A DNA stretch of 64,000 bases from Gordoniibacillus kamchatkensis (lineage in GTDB: Bacteria > Bacillota > Bacilli > Paenibacillales > NBRC-103111), in NCBI RefSeq assembly GCF_000829455.1, contig NZ_JXAK01000017.1, forward strand, positions 43,885-107,884, in the 5' to 3' direction. Every line of letters starts with the position of its first letter. Positions within the stretch are counted from its first letter, which is position 1. The position numbers were made by a program, and so were the translations under genes. This document shows, piece by piece, positions 8,756 to 17,753 of the stretch. The notes under the pieces were generated by a model. That model saw nothing but the letters and a program-made list of their open reading frames with translations, did not search any database and was not told where the DNA came from.

Positions 8756-8791
8756 AATAATCCGCTCCTCCCTGGGAGGCTGCGGATTATT
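8756..8791 (-). terminator. Terminator downstream of the second GNAT gene
   Basis: AATAATCCGC (8756-8765) and GCGGATTATT (8782-8791) form a 10-bp stem, with an inner CCTCC/GGGAGG pairing, followed on the minus strand by a T run (A run on the plus strand at 8751-8757). Confidence 0.85.
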
Positions 8792-8808
8792 TTGCCGCGC
8801 GGCATTTC

Positions 8809-9261
8809 TTATAAGTGTTGGGACAAGCGCACCATGTCCATGACGCGGATGCCGTTCTCATATATTTCCTCGGCATAGTGCCTGATAAAGAAGTCGCGGT
8901 CGATTCCTGTCATTCGGAAGCCGCATTTTTGATAAAGCGCCAGCTGCCCGACGCCCGAGTTCCCGGTGCCGACTTCGATCGTCCGGTAACCGAGCTCTTT
9001 GGCGGTTTGCACCGCGTGCCGGACCAGCTGTTTGCCTATCCCCCGGCCTTGAAGGCGTTCCTCCACCGCTACGTTGACCAATTCGACAGTGCCAGGTCTT
9101 GTCGGCAGCAGCACGTACACACCGATGACCGAACTATCCGATTCGGCGACATAGCATTGTCCTCTTTGCACGTAGTCCTCGACGAGCTCTCTTGACGGAT
9201 CAGCCAACAACAGCAGCACCATAGGTGGCCTTTCGTTCGCATACAGCTTACGTATGTTCAT
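8809..9261 (-). CDS. GNAT family N-acetyltransferase
   Basis: A 150-residue acetyltransferase with a complete acetyl-CoA site: ELVNVAVEERLQGRGIGKQL contains the canonical Q/RxxGxG/A loop (QGRGIG), preceded by strand 4 and followed by the helix VRHAVQTAKELG and the conserved NSGVGQLALYQKCGFRMTG. It most resembles YvbK/AAC(6')-like stand-alone GNAT proteins. ATG at 9261 has AAGGAG seven bases upstream. The next gene on the same strand, DinB at 9301-9786, ends 40 bp upstream, so the two may be cotranscribed. Two copies of TTCGGGTAAGC lie in the gap. Substrate unknown. Confidence 0.85.
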   Translation of the reverse strand: MNIRKLYANERPPMVLLLLADPSRELVEDYVQRGQCYVAESDSSVIGVYVLLPTRPGTVELVNVAVEERLQGRGIGKQLVRHAVQTAKELGYRTIEVGTGNSGVGQLALYQKCGFRMTGIDRDFFIRHYAEEIYENGIRVMDMVRLSQHL

Positions 9262-9300
9262 GTTCGCTCCTTCGGGTAAGCATTCGGGTAAGCGTTGCCG

Positions 9301-9786
9301 TCACCCGCGCGGCGGGGAAACGAGCCCTCGCCCGATCAGGTTGGCGGAAACCGGCTGTTTCCCGATTTCGCGCGCCCAGACGGATAGTTGACCGACATGG
9401 TGGATTTCGTGGGCAATCACATGGCGAAGCACCTCGCCCCAGCTATAAACGACGGGGGTCCCATCCCTTCGGATATCGTGAAAAGGCTGGTTCTCCATAC
9501 TATGTTGCCAGGAGCCTACAAAGCTCTCAACTTCCGGCCGAAACGCCGCCTGCAGCTGACGGACGCGCTCCAGGCTCCGGTACTCGTCAAAGCTTTCTTG
9601 AAAATCCGGCTTGCCTTGCAGCGAACGGATCCAGCTCCATTCGACGTCGACGATATGGAACAGCGTATGCAAAATGCCGCCGACTCCGCCCGTCCGGACT
9701 CGAAGCAGCTGCTCCTCCGGCACGTCCTCGCACCACCGGAACCAATCTTCCCTGACCTGCCAGTTGTACTGGAACAACGTTTGCAG
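9301..9786 (-). CDS. DinB/YfiT-like four-helix metal-binding protein, probable CTG start
   Basis: A roughly 161-residue DinB-superfamily protein, a four-helix bundle that binds a divalent metal with three histidines and often acts as a thiol transferase. The ligands are visible: His in LHTLFHIVDVEWSW and two in IAHEIHHVGQLSVWA. Relatives begin QTLFQYNWQVREDWF directly after Met; here that first codon is CTG at 9786, six bases behind a perfect GGAGG. The nearest in-frame ATG is at 9819, would add eleven unrelated residues and lacks a ribosome site. CTG initiation is therefore the better reading, although a mutated start with reduced expression is possible. Confidence 0.78.
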   Translation of the reverse strand: MQTLFQYNWQVREDWFRWCEDVPEEQLLRVRTGGVGGILHTLFHIVDVEWSWIRSLQGKPDFQESFDEYRSLERVRQLQAAFRPEVESFVGSWQHSMENQPFHDIRRDGTPVVYSWGEVLRHVIAHEIHHVGQLSVWAREIGKQPVSANLIGRGLVSPPRG

Positions 9787-9906
9787 AGCGATCCCTCCAT
9801 ACGGTTTTACGAAAAGCATAACGGAACGGCCTTACCAGGGACAGATAAAAAATCGATAAAGTCATTGTTTCGGGTTTGCAATACGTTTCCGCCAGACGCT
9901 GTCCGC

Positions 9907-10005
9907 CTACAGCTTGCCGCGCGGCGCCCACCAGAACACGGCGGCGAAAGCGGCCAGCACGGCCAGCGGCGGTGCCCATGTAATAAGGAAATGTTCCATC
10001 TGCAT
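9907..10005 (-). CDS. cydS: Cytochrome bd oxidase small subunit CydS
   Basis: A 32-residue ORF starting one base after the cydB stop, reading MQMEHFLITWAPPLAVLAAF then AAVFWWAPRGKL. It has one transmembrane helix and a short basic tail. Position, size and pattern (FLI..AP...LA....AFW) fit CydS, the small third subunit seen in the Geobacillus bd oxidase structure, which packs against CydA. The ribosome site AAGAAAGGG lies in the end of cydB. A second in-frame ATG at 9999 could be used instead. Confidence 0.82.
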   Translation of the reverse strand: MQMEHFLITWAPPLAVLAAFAAVFWWAPRGKL

Positions 10006-10006
10006 G

Positions 10007-11042
10007 TCACCCTTTCTTATCGGAGTTTCGGCCCTGCACATAGGCGGCGTCGAACAGGAACAGCCGCATGAGCAGCCACAAGGACGGGACGAGCAGCAGC
10101 AAACCGAGCACGAATGCGGCTACGAGCGCCATCGCCATCGCGTCGTTCGTAAAATTTTGATAAACGGTAACGTACGGATACAAAATATAGGGAAGATGCG
10201 ATGCGCCGTAGCCGAAAAAGGCGAAGCCGAACTGCAGCATCACGAGCAGGAAAGCGAGGCCGTAGCGGCGGCGCCGCCATACGCACCAGACGGCGGCAAC
10301 AAAGCAGGCGAACGAGCAAATAAACATCCAGGACAAGCCCAGCATCGCCTCAAAATGCGCCGGGTTATGCTTGTCGATGGCGAAAAAAAACGAGCAGCGA
10401 GCATAGGATCGTCGGCATGCTCCAGCCGAGCGCATACGTTCGCACCACTTCGAGTGCGGCCTCGTCCTTGGCGCGGTCTGCGTAGTAGGTCAGGAACATT
10501 GCCGAAATGTACAGCACGCTCACGAGCGCAAGCAGCACGACCGACCACGAATACGGGCTGTGCAGCAGCTTTTGCACGAGGAACACGACCTGATCGCCAT
10601 CTTTGCGGATAAAGCCGCCCTCGGATATCGTCAGCACAGTCGAAAGCGCGGCGGGAATGAACAGCCCGCTCGCCCCGTAAAGCAGGGCGTACCATTTGTT
10701 GTCTTTCGTGCCGCTGCCGTAATGGCTGAAGGCGTAATACGAGCCGCGGATAGCGAGCAGCACGATCGCGATGCTGCCGGGGACGAGCAGGGCGGTGCCG
10801 TAATAATACGCCGTATCCGGAAAAAAACCGACGATGCCGACGATAAAGAAGATAAGAAAGACATTCGTCACTTCCCAGACCGGCGACAAGTAACGTTCGA
10901 TTAGGCGGTTAATGATGTGCTTCTGGCCGGTCAGGACGCTGTAATAGCTGAAAAATCCGGCCCCGAAGTCGATCGAGGCGACGATCAAATAGCCGTACAG
11001 GAACGTCCACAGCACTGTAATGCCGAGCATTTCGTAGCTCAT
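10007..11042 (-). pseudogene. cydB: Cytochrome bd ubiquinol/menaquinol oxidase subunit II, frameshifted
   Basis: CydB is the second large membrane subunit of the bd-type terminal oxidase. The N-terminal part (LGITVLWTFLYGYLIVASID, FGAGFF, IINRLIERYLSPVWEVTNVF) is typical CydB. At the A8 run 10383-10390 the frame is lost after SLLVFF; with one extra base it continues FFAIDKHNPAHFEAMLGLSW and ends in KKG at 10007, giving about 344 residues, the usual length. ATG at 11042 overlaps the cydA stop as ATGA. No cydDC is in the window. The site is a long homopolymer, so a consensus error is likely. Confidence 0.88.
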
Positions 11043-12396
11043 TCGCCGTCCCTCCCGTCCATGCCGCGCGCCTCAAGCTCGGCGACCGCGTCGCTATTTT
11101 TGAACAGTTTGCTCAGCACCTTGACTGACGTAATGCCGAGCACGAGATACAAGGCGCAAAATACGAGCAGCATCGTATCGACGTGCGCCGACGTCGTGGC
11201 CCCTTGCGACGTGCGCATGTACCCGCGCAATATCCACGGCTGTCGTCCCACCTCCGCGAAAATCCAGCCGAGCTCGATCGCCAGCAGCGCCAGCGGCCCG
11301 GACCAGACGATGAGGCGAAGCAGCCAGCGCGGTGCGGCGGCGGGAGCGGCGGTGCGCCCGGTCAGGTATCGGCGCAGAACGTACAGCCCAGCAACGACCG
11401 TCAGGAACACGCCGATCGCGACCATGCCGTCGAAGAAATAGTGAACGATGAGCGGCGGCCTCTCGTCAGCCGGGATGTCGTTCAGACCGATCACCGCTGC
11501 GTTCGGATCGTCCTTCGCGAGAATGCTGAGCGCGAACGGGATTTTGAGCCCGTATTTGATTTCGCCTTCGTCCGTCAGGCGCCCCCCAGCACGAGAGGAA
11601 CTTGCGAGTCCGTCTCGAAGTGCCATTCCGCCGCCGCCAGCTTCTCCGGCTGATACGCGGCCAAAAACTTGCCGGAGAAATCGCCGATCAGCGCCGTCGC
11701 GACGGAAAAGACGAGGGCGGCGCCCATCGTCAGGCGCAGCGCTTTGCGATAATAGGGATGATCGCGTCTCCGGAGCAGCGAGAACGCGGCGATGGAAGCG
11801 AGCAGGAAGGCGCTGGTCATATAGGCGCTCGCGAGGACGTGCGCCACTTTCGTCGGCGTCGCCGGATTGAGCATGGCGGCCAGCGGCTTGATGTCGACGA
11901 TGGTACGGCCCTGCAGCTTGAAGCCTTGCGGCGTGTTCATGAATGCATTCACGATCGTAATGAACAGCGCAGATGCCGACGAGCCGATGACGACCGGGAT
12001 GACGAGCAGGAAGTGAGTCGTCTGCTTGCGGAACCGGTCCCAGGTGTATAAGTAAATGCCCAGGAAAATAGCCTCGAAAAAAAACGCGAACGTCTCCATA
12101 AACAGCGGCAGCGCGATCGCTTGTCCGGCGATCTGCATAAAGCTTGGCCACAGCAGGCTGAGCTGGAGCCCGATCGCCGTCCCGGTCACGACGCCGACGG
12201 CGACGGTAATGACGAAGCCGCGCGCCCAGCGCCGGGCAAGCAGCAAGTAGTGCGGATCTTTGCGGCGAATGCCGGTCCATTCCGCGAGCGCAATAAGCAC
12301 CGGCACGCCGACGCCGATCGTCGCAAAAATAATGTGGAACGCGAGCGTCAGCTCCGTCAGCATGCGGCTGTACAAAACGGGATCATAAGCGGGCAC
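11039..12396 (-). pseudogene. cydA: Cytochrome bd ubiquinol/menaquinol oxidase subunit I, frameshifted
   Basis: CydA holds the three haems of the bd oxidase. Haem ligands can be placed: His in LTLAFHIIFATIG, His in KVAHVLASAYMTSAFL and Met in RGYMRTSQGA. The frame breaks at the C6 run 11582-11587 (coding-strand GGGGGG). The first part ends QVPLVLGGA; adding one G gives LGGRLTDEGEIKYGL and reads on to DGRDGE at 11039, a product of about 452 residues. The Q-loop is of the short Bacillus type. GTG at 12396 sits nine bases behind AAGGAG and fits better than the TTG at 12405. It is the second gene of an operon with cydB and cydS behind a Rex site. Confidence 0.9.
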
Positions 12397-12439
12397 GGGG
12401 ATCAACTCCTTGTCCGATCTCGATAAAGTGTATTAATGC

Positions 12440-12592
12440 TTAGTGAAACATATAACGGGACAGCGACAGCAGCATAATGGCTGCGACGGCGATGCAGACG
12501 GCGGCGAGCGCCTTTTCCTGCTTCGTTGACGAATGGCGGGGCTGCCGGCTCGCGCCGGGAGGGCGATTGTTCGGGCGACGGTCCGGATGCAC
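12440..12592 (-). CDS. 50-residue single-helix membrane protein, first gene of the cyd operon
   Basis: GTG at 12592 with AGGTGA seven bases upstream opens a 50-codon frame ending at TAA 12440-12442, 43 bp before cydA. The N-terminal 27 residues are polar and strongly basic and Pro-rich (HPDRRPNNRPPGASRQPRH); the rest is a single hydrophobic helix (ALAAVCIAVAAIMLLSLS) with a short RYMFH tail. I know no named family. Its place between the Rex site and cydA, in the same direction, argues for a role in assembly, stability or regulation of the oxidase. Topology would be cytoplasmic basic N-terminus by the positive-inside rule. Confidence 0.6.
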   Translation of the reverse strand: MHPDRRPNNRPPGASRQPRHSSTKQEKALAAVCIAVAAIMLLSLSRYMFH

Positions 12593-12633
12593 ATCGATCA
12601 CCTGCCTCGTTGTTATGCTTTGTTTCTGATTCT

Positions 12634-12665
12634 ATTGTACGCCATGGTTGTGATTTTTTTCACAA
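12634..12665 (-). promoter_or_regulatory. Rex operator and -10 box of the cyd operon
   Basis: TTGTGATTTTTTTCACAA at 12648-12665 is a perfect 18-bp palindrome matching the Rex (NADH/NAD+ sensing repressor) consensus TTGTGA-N6-TCACAA. On the minus strand a -10 box TACAAT lies at 12639-12634, nine bases downstream of the palindrome, so a bound repressor would cover the -35 region. This predicts cyd derepression when NADH rises under low oxygen. Confidence 0.85.
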
Positions 12666-12824
12666 CATTTGTGAGCAAGTGATGACAGAATTTGGGCGGA
12701 ATTGTGGAGGGGGCGGTCTCTTTAGCATTTAAAGTGTTTATAGCAAATTTTACACTACATATGAGCCGCGTTCTTTTCAAATTCTAAACGCAAATTAACA
12801 AAATGATTTCAAAGGAGAGTTTAC

Positions 12825-13406
12825 ATGGAACGAATTTTAACGAGATTGTTGACGATTGCTTGTGTAGCCTCCGTACCATTCGTATTTCAACGTAAAAATT
12901 TATTATTGCATTTAACCATCTTCTTTGCAAAAGGCGTTTTATCCACCTGTCTTGATTCTCATTGTATAAAATCAAAAAGAATCGAATATCCGGTCAGACC
13001 GTTTCCAAAAGTGTTCGACACCAATATTTTATACGATTTATTCATGTATCCACTTTTAAGTGTCATATGGGTTCGATGGTCCATCAATGATAATTTAAAA
13101 ACCACTCTTCTAAAAAGTTTAGTTTTCAGCGTTCCGATGTCAATTGCTCAAGCGATAATGGAAAAAACAACAAACCTATTTTCTTGGAAAAGATGGTCAA
13201 TTTGGCATACTTTCGTTTCCATCAATTTCACGTTATTTGCTATAAGAGGTATGGTATGGGTAGTAGAGAATATTATAGGAAATAATAAACATACAAATAA
13301 AAATGATGTTATTCAACAAAAAGCGATAGATAGAGATGAAGAATTCCGATTTCCGTTTCATGAATCGCCCAAAAAGCATCTTGAATTAGAAAACTCTATG
13401 CATTAA
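12825..13406 (+). CDS. CBO0543-like multi-helix membrane protein of unknown function
   Basis: A 193-residue protein with four to five hydrophobic segments (LLTIACVASVPFVF, LLLHLTIFFAKGVLSTCL, ILYDLFMYPLLSVIWVRW, LVFSVPMSIAQAIMEK, FVSINFTLFAIRGMVWVV) and a long charged tail. The spacing of aromatic residues and the WKRWSIWHTF segment resemble the CBO0543 family found in Bacilli, where several copies per genome are usual and function is unknown. ATG follows AAAGGAGAG. It and the next gene are clearly more AT-rich than the flanking cyd operon and sensor cassette, which suggests acquisition. Confidence 0.65.
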   Translation: MERILTRLLTIACVASVPFVFQRKNLLLHLTIFFAKGVLSTCLDSHCIKSKRIEYPVRPFPKVFDTNILYDLFMYPLLSVIWVRWSINDNLKTTLLKSLVFSVPMSIAQAIMEKTTNLFSWKRWSIWHTFVSINFTLFAIRGMVWVVENIIGNNKHTNKNDVIQQKAIDRDEEFRFPFHESPKKHLELENSMH

Positions 13407-13421
13407 CAGCACGAGCTGCTT

Positions 13422-13886
13422 ATGGATACGCACAAAAAAGTTGAAAAGTTATTGTGGAGCATAGCTCTTCCCGGATTCGGGCAATTTTTGAACAAAAAAT
13501 ATATTAAAGGTATTACCTTAATTCTTTTGGAATTTATTATTAACACCCAGGCTCATTTAAATGTAATCATCATTTACAGTTTCAAAGGAGATATCGCCCG
13601 AGCGATTGAGACAACGAATTATCATTGGCTTATGTTTTATCCTTGTTTGTATATGTTTGGTATGTGGGATGCTTATAAAGATGGGGGAAATACGAAACGA
13701 TACGAGTATCTCCCCTTTGTAATGGGGGCTTTTCTGGCAACAGTTGGTTTAATTTATTCTTCTGATTTGAGACTTTTTGGCATTTTACTTGGCCCAGTTT
13801 GGCTAACCATGCTTTTTGCTTTTTTTGGTGTAGGAGCGGGGATCGTGATTTTTACATTTTTGCAAAAAAGCGATGCAAACGGGTAG
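13422..13886 (+). CDS. Small membrane protein of unknown function (LPGFGQ motif)
   Basis: A 154-residue protein with about four hydrophobic segments. The N-terminal SIALPGFGQFLNKKYIKGI pattern occurs in small membrane proteins related to the TM2/DUF5683 group, where a P-G-x-G-Q turn enters the first helix. The rest (WLMFYPCLYMFGMWDAYKDG, LPFVMGAFLATVGLIY, LGPVWLTMLFAFFGVGAGIV) is plainly membrane-embedded. The start is only 15 bp after the previous stop and lacks a strong ribosome site, so translation may be coupled. Function not known. Confidence 0.6.
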   Translation: MDTHKKVEKLLWSIALPGFGQFLNKKYIKGITLILLEFIINTQAHLNVIIIYSFKGDIARAIETTNYHWLMFYPCLYMFGMWDAYKDGGNTKRYEYLPFVMGAFLATVGLIYSSDLRLFGILLGPVWLTMLFAFFGVGAGIVIFTFLQKSDANG

Positions 13887-13909
13887 CGGTTCTGTAGAGC
13901 CGCTCTTTT
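13885..13909 (+). terminator. Terminator of the AT-rich gene pair
   Basis: AGCGGTTCT (13885-13893) pairs with AGAGCCGCT (13896-13904) with one G-U pair, followed by CTTTTG. It overlaps the stop codon of the preceding gene. Confidence 0.8.
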
Positions 13910-14162
13910 GTTTATTTGTCTGATAAGCGTCGTTTTCCTGAAACGCTATTCTTATATGGTCCCATTTCACCAGCGGGACGTGGATTGCCTCTTTTTTCTT
14001 AATAACAAGTGAAGCCTTTTATAGTGGCGCTTCCTTTTTGAATATCCGCATACCGAAAAAGCTCTTACACTTCAGCTTCAGTGGGTTCCCCCATTGATGT
14101 TCTTCCCGCCGTGTTTAATTGCCCACAATTATAAAATTGTGCCCCGATATCTCTCTGAATGA
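13910..14162. other. Intergenic stretch without a recognisable gene
   Basis: About 250 bp between the AT-rich gene pair and the first sensor cassette. No reading frame with a ribosome site or family motif is visible on either strand. A short GAAGCC...GGCGCTTC pairing near 14020-14040, followed by a T run, could be a weak terminator. Confidence 0.4.
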
Positions 14163-14193
14163 TTGACCCCGCCGGCACACTTTCCCTTATACT
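14163..14193 (+). promoter_or_regulatory. Candidate promoter of the cassette A kinase/regulator operon
   Basis: TTGACC at 14163-14168 and TATACT at 14188-14193 with a 19-bp spacer (18 bp to TTATAC). The only sigma-A-like pair seen ahead of the kinase start at 14325. Confidence 0.45.
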
Positions 14194-14324
14194 GACATTA
14201 ACAAGAAGCGGGACGTAAAGAGATGCGAGCCCAAAGTTAATATCGGCGAGTCGCCGTGGTCAAAAAGGTGGAGGTATACTGTGGACAAGACGGACATTAC
14301 ATCAGCCGGGAGGGCGAGCAACGA

Positions 14325-16075
14325 TTGAGAAAACGGTTGGACTTGAAAGCCCTTTCCATCTATCCGAAGTTGGTTATTTCCTTTTTGCTGGTAATCGTCC
14401 CGATTTACGGAGTAAGCCTGATGATGAACCAGTCGGGGAAACAGTTTGTTGAGGACAAACTCTCGGAGGCACTGCAGTCGCAGATCCACTTCTATTTGTC
14501 CTCGCTGGAAACGGAAATATCGCGTCTGATCGTACTTAAGGCGGAATACGTTCACGATGACGATTTTCAGCGGCTCGGTACGGCGTTTGATCTGATGGGC
14601 GACTACGAGCGCATTCAGGCGATTCTCAGCGTCAAGAACAAGCTGTTTCTTCTAGGCAGTTCGACACCCTTCGTGGAAAACGTAAAAGTATTTTTTCCGA
14701 CTCTTTCCCGAAGCGTGAACGCTAATGACCTCAGCGACAATATTCCGAAAGAGGAGGTACAGGCGCTTCTCGAGCCCGCTAATTTGAAATCTGCAATATT
14801 CAGCTATCAAGGGCGTCTCATAATGAGCGAGCTGTATCCGAAAACCGCTTACAACAATCATTTGCCGATTATGGCGCTGGAGATCGAATTGTCGGAAAGT
14901 CGGCTGAAGAGCACGCTGTCGGAAATTGTCAAACATGAGCAGGGCGGGGCCGCGCTGCTCAATTCGAGGGAGCACTGGTCCGTTGCGGCCGGAAACACCG
15001 ATGGCGTTCTGCAGGATTTCTCAGGCTGGATCGGGAGAGAAAAGAAGCAGGGACGCCGTTTGCCGGGAAGACCAACGTCAATGTACAGGGACGGTCGTAT
15101 TTTATCGCGTACGAATATTCCAAAGTTCTGGATGCGACGCTTGCCGTCGACGTCCCGATCGAACAGATGCTGTCGCCGCTAACGAAATATCGCGATTGGC
15201 TGTGGCTGTTGTCTGTCACTTCACTCGTCCTGATCGCCATTTTTTCGTACGGGATTTTCCTGCTTATCCATAAGCCGCTGCGAAATCTGGTCGGGGCCTT
15301 CCGCAAAGTGGAGAAAGGGGAACTCGGGATTGCGGTGCATTACCGGCACTCGGACGAGTTCCGTTATTTGTACAGGCAATTCAACCTGATGGTGGAGCGG
15401 CTGCGAATCTTGATTCAGGAAGTGTACGAACAGCAAATCCGATCTCAACGAGCGGAGCTCAAGCAGCTGCAGGCCCAGATCAATCCCCACTTCCTTTACA
15501 ACAGCTTCTTTATTTTAAAGGGGCTGGTGCGCAGGGGAGAGGAAGGATTGTCGCTGAAGATGTTAGACAATTTGGGAGAATACTTCAAATTCATTACCAG
15601 AAGCGGTTCGGAGCAGGTGCCGCTGGAAACGGAAGTCAGACACGCCGTATCTTATTTGGAAATTCAGAACCTGCGGTTTTCCGGTGCGATCGACGTTATT
15701 TGGGACGAGCTTCCCGAAGCATGGCATTCTGTACCGGTGCCCCGGTTAATTGTTCAGCCGCTCGTTGAGAACGCCTACCGGCACGGCCTGGAGGAGAAAG
15801 CGAACGAGGGCAGGCTGGAAATCAGGTTTCGGGTGGTGGATAACCAATTGACCGTCCTGATCGACGATAATGGCGAGCAGCTGCGGGACGAGCAGATCGA
15901 ACGCCTGTCGCAGCAGTTGCGCGAGGCTGGCGACGTGAAGGAAACAACGGGTATCCTGAACGTCCACAGGCGGCTGCAGCTTACGTTCGGACCGGAATTC
16001 GGACTGAGGGTGGCCCGGAGCGAGTTAGGCGGACTTCAGGTGCAAATGGCGATTCCATACCGAAAGGATGAGTAG
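14325..16075 (+). pseudogene. YesM-type sensor histidine kinase (cassette A), frameshifted
   Basis: A membrane kinase of about 583 residues if the frame is repaired. The first helix (LVISFLLVIVPIYGVSLMM) and an extracellular sensing region run to about 15045. After SGWIGREKKQ the frame is lost at the G run 15050-15052; with one extra G it reads GTPFAGKTNVNVQGRSYFIA and continues through the second helix (LLSVTSLVLIAIFSYGIFLL), HAMP, the His_kinase box QLQAQINPHFLYNSFFILKG (phospho-His in NPHF) and an HATPase domain (VENAYRHGLEEKANEGRL). Start TTG at 14325 has GGGAGGG. It should phosphorylate the regulator that follows with a one-base gap. If real, the break separates sensor from kinase. Confidence 0.88.
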
Positions 16076-16076
16076 C

Positions 16077-17753
16077 ATGTATCGGCTGCTGATCGTGGAC
16101 AACGAAAGGCTTATCGTAGAAAATCTGGTCGATTTATTCGTCAAGGCTGAGGAGCTGCAGCTCGAAGTGTACGGCGCGTATTCCGCGCAGGAGGCGCTGG
16201 AGCTGATGGATCAAACCCAGATCGACATCGTTCTGTCGGATATCCGCATGCCGGTGATGGGCGGGCTCGAACTGCAGCGGGAAATCATCGCGAGATGGCC
16301 GAAATGCAAGGTGATTTTTTTATCCGGTTACGACGATTTCGAATACGCACAGCAGGCGCTTCGCAATAACAGCGTGGACTATTTGCTTAAAACCGAGGGG
16401 GAGCAGACTGTGCTGCTGGCGGTGAAGAAAGCAGCCGCGCAGCTGAAGGAAGCATTGGAGGCGGACCGTCTGATCGAACGGGCGAGGGTGCAGCTGGAGG
16501 CGGCGAAGCCTGTCTTGAGAAGGGAGTACGTGTGGTCTCTGCTGCAGGGCGACTCAGCTTTGCTTAAAAAAGCAAGGCAAGCATTCCAGGAGTTGGAGTT
16601 GCCGCTCTCCAGCCAGGAGAGAGTGCTGCTCGCCGTTGGCCGCGTGGACGATTGGCGGGACGATTACAGCGATGCCGACAGGGAATTAATGCTGTATGCC
16701 ATACAGAACATTGCGGAGGAATATGTAAGCGCGTTTGCGCACTCCTTCTCGCTCGTCTTCGATAAGAACAAGATCGTCTGGATGCTTCAGCCGCTCAAGA
16801 CGCAGGGCGGACCGGCTCCATCGAGAACCGCACCTTGGGCGAAAACGGCAGAGTTTCTGCAAGGGGCGGCTGAGCGAATCCGGCTATCCTGCAAGGAACT
16901 GTTGGGGCTCAAGCTGTCGTTTACTCTGGCCGGCGATGCGAAGGATTGGGCGGCTGCAGCCGAGCAGTTCGAAAAATTGAAGCTGATGCTGAACTGCGGC
17001 CTCGGACTCGGTCAGGAGACCGTTCTGGTCGACAAGGGCCTGCCGGAACAGGCGGTGCCGCAAGGCTACAAGCACGAGGTACGTACGGAGCTGAGAAGGT
17101 TCGAATCGCTTGCCGCTCTTCTTGAGAACGGCCAGAGGTACCACTTTTTCAACGAGTATTCGCGGCTGATTTCACTCGTCGGCGAAGGCCCGGCTCAAGA
17201 TGGGCATCTGAAGATGGAGATCGCGGTAACGCTCGCCTCCATTTTTCTCGCTTACATCAATCGCTGGGGGCTTCAGACCGAAATCGGCGACCGCCATGAC
17301 CTGAGCCGCCTGATCCGTTTCGACCGCCATGCATCGTGGAAGGAAACGGTGGATTACTATGCCCGGCTGGCGGAATCGCTGTTCGACATCAAGTGGAACG
17401 GACGCATTCATCAGGAGAACGACGTGGTCAGGCATATCCAAAGGTATGTGGAGCAAAATTTGGCAGGCGACGTTTCGCTGACCCGGATCGGCGAGGTCGT
17501 TGGCCTGAATCCGTATTATCTCTCCAGATTATATAAGCAGCTGACAAGCGAAGGATTGTCGGAATACGTGACGAATGTCCGGCTGACGAAAGCGAAGGAA
17601 TTGCTCGCGCAAAACGTTCTGAAGATTAGCGACGTTTCCCGATCTGTCGGCTTTGCGTCCGAGCAGTCCTTTTACCGCTTTTTCAAGAAAGCGACGGGGC
17701 AGACGCCGCAAGAATATCGGGAGTCAGCGGAGAATGTCAAAAAGAGCGAATGA
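16077..17753 (+). CDS. YesN-type response regulator with AraC DNA-binding domain (cassette A)
   Basis: A 558-residue regulator: receiver domain at residues 1-120 (LLIVDNERLI, phospho-Asp near 55 in VLSDIRMP, LSGYDDFEYAQQAL, Lys in DYLLKT), a long variable middle, and a C-terminal AraC domain (VRHIQRYVEQNLAGDVSLTR, IGEVVGLNPYYLSRLYKQLT, ISDVSRSVGFASEQSFYRFF, then TPQEYRE). ATG at 16077 follows AAAGGATGAG; an ATG at 16068 overlaps the kinase end. It is the likely activator of the GH31, GH2 and binding-protein genes, which share a copied promoter block. That block begins inside the last codons of this gene (ENVKKSE). Confidence 0.93.
   Translation: MYRLLIVDNERLIVENLVDLFVKAEELQLEVYGAYSAQEALELMDQTQIDIVLSDIRMPVMGGLELQREIIARWPKCKVIFLSGYDDFEYAQQALRNNSVDYLLKTEGEQTVLLAVKKAAAQLKEALEADRLIERARVQLEAAKPVLRREYVWSLLQGDSALLKKARQAFQELELPLSSQERVLLAVGRVDDWRDDYSDADRELMLYAIQNIAEEYVSAFAHSFSLVFDKNKIVWMLQPLKTQGGPAPSRTAPWAKTAEFLQGAAERIRLSCKELLGLKLSFTLAGDAKDWAAAAEQFEKLKLMLNCGLGLGQETVLVDKGLPEQAVPQGYKHEVRTELRRFESLAALLENGQRYHFFNEYSRLISLVGEGPAQDGHLKMEIAVTLASIFLAYINRWGLQTEIGDRHDLSRLIRFDRHASWKETVDYYARLAESLFDIKWNGRIHQENDVVRHIQRYVEQNLAGDVSLTRIGEVVGLNPYYLSRLYKQLTSEGLSEYVTNVRLTKAKELLAQNVLKISDVSRSVGFASEQSFYRFFKKATGQTPQEYRESAENVKKSE

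Noticed and set aside
10383..11587. Programmed frameshifting in cydA and cydB
   Set aside because: The two sites are plain homopolymers (A8, C6) without a slippery heptamer plus stem-loop, bd-oxidase genes are not known for recoding, and many other genes here show the same single-base loss.
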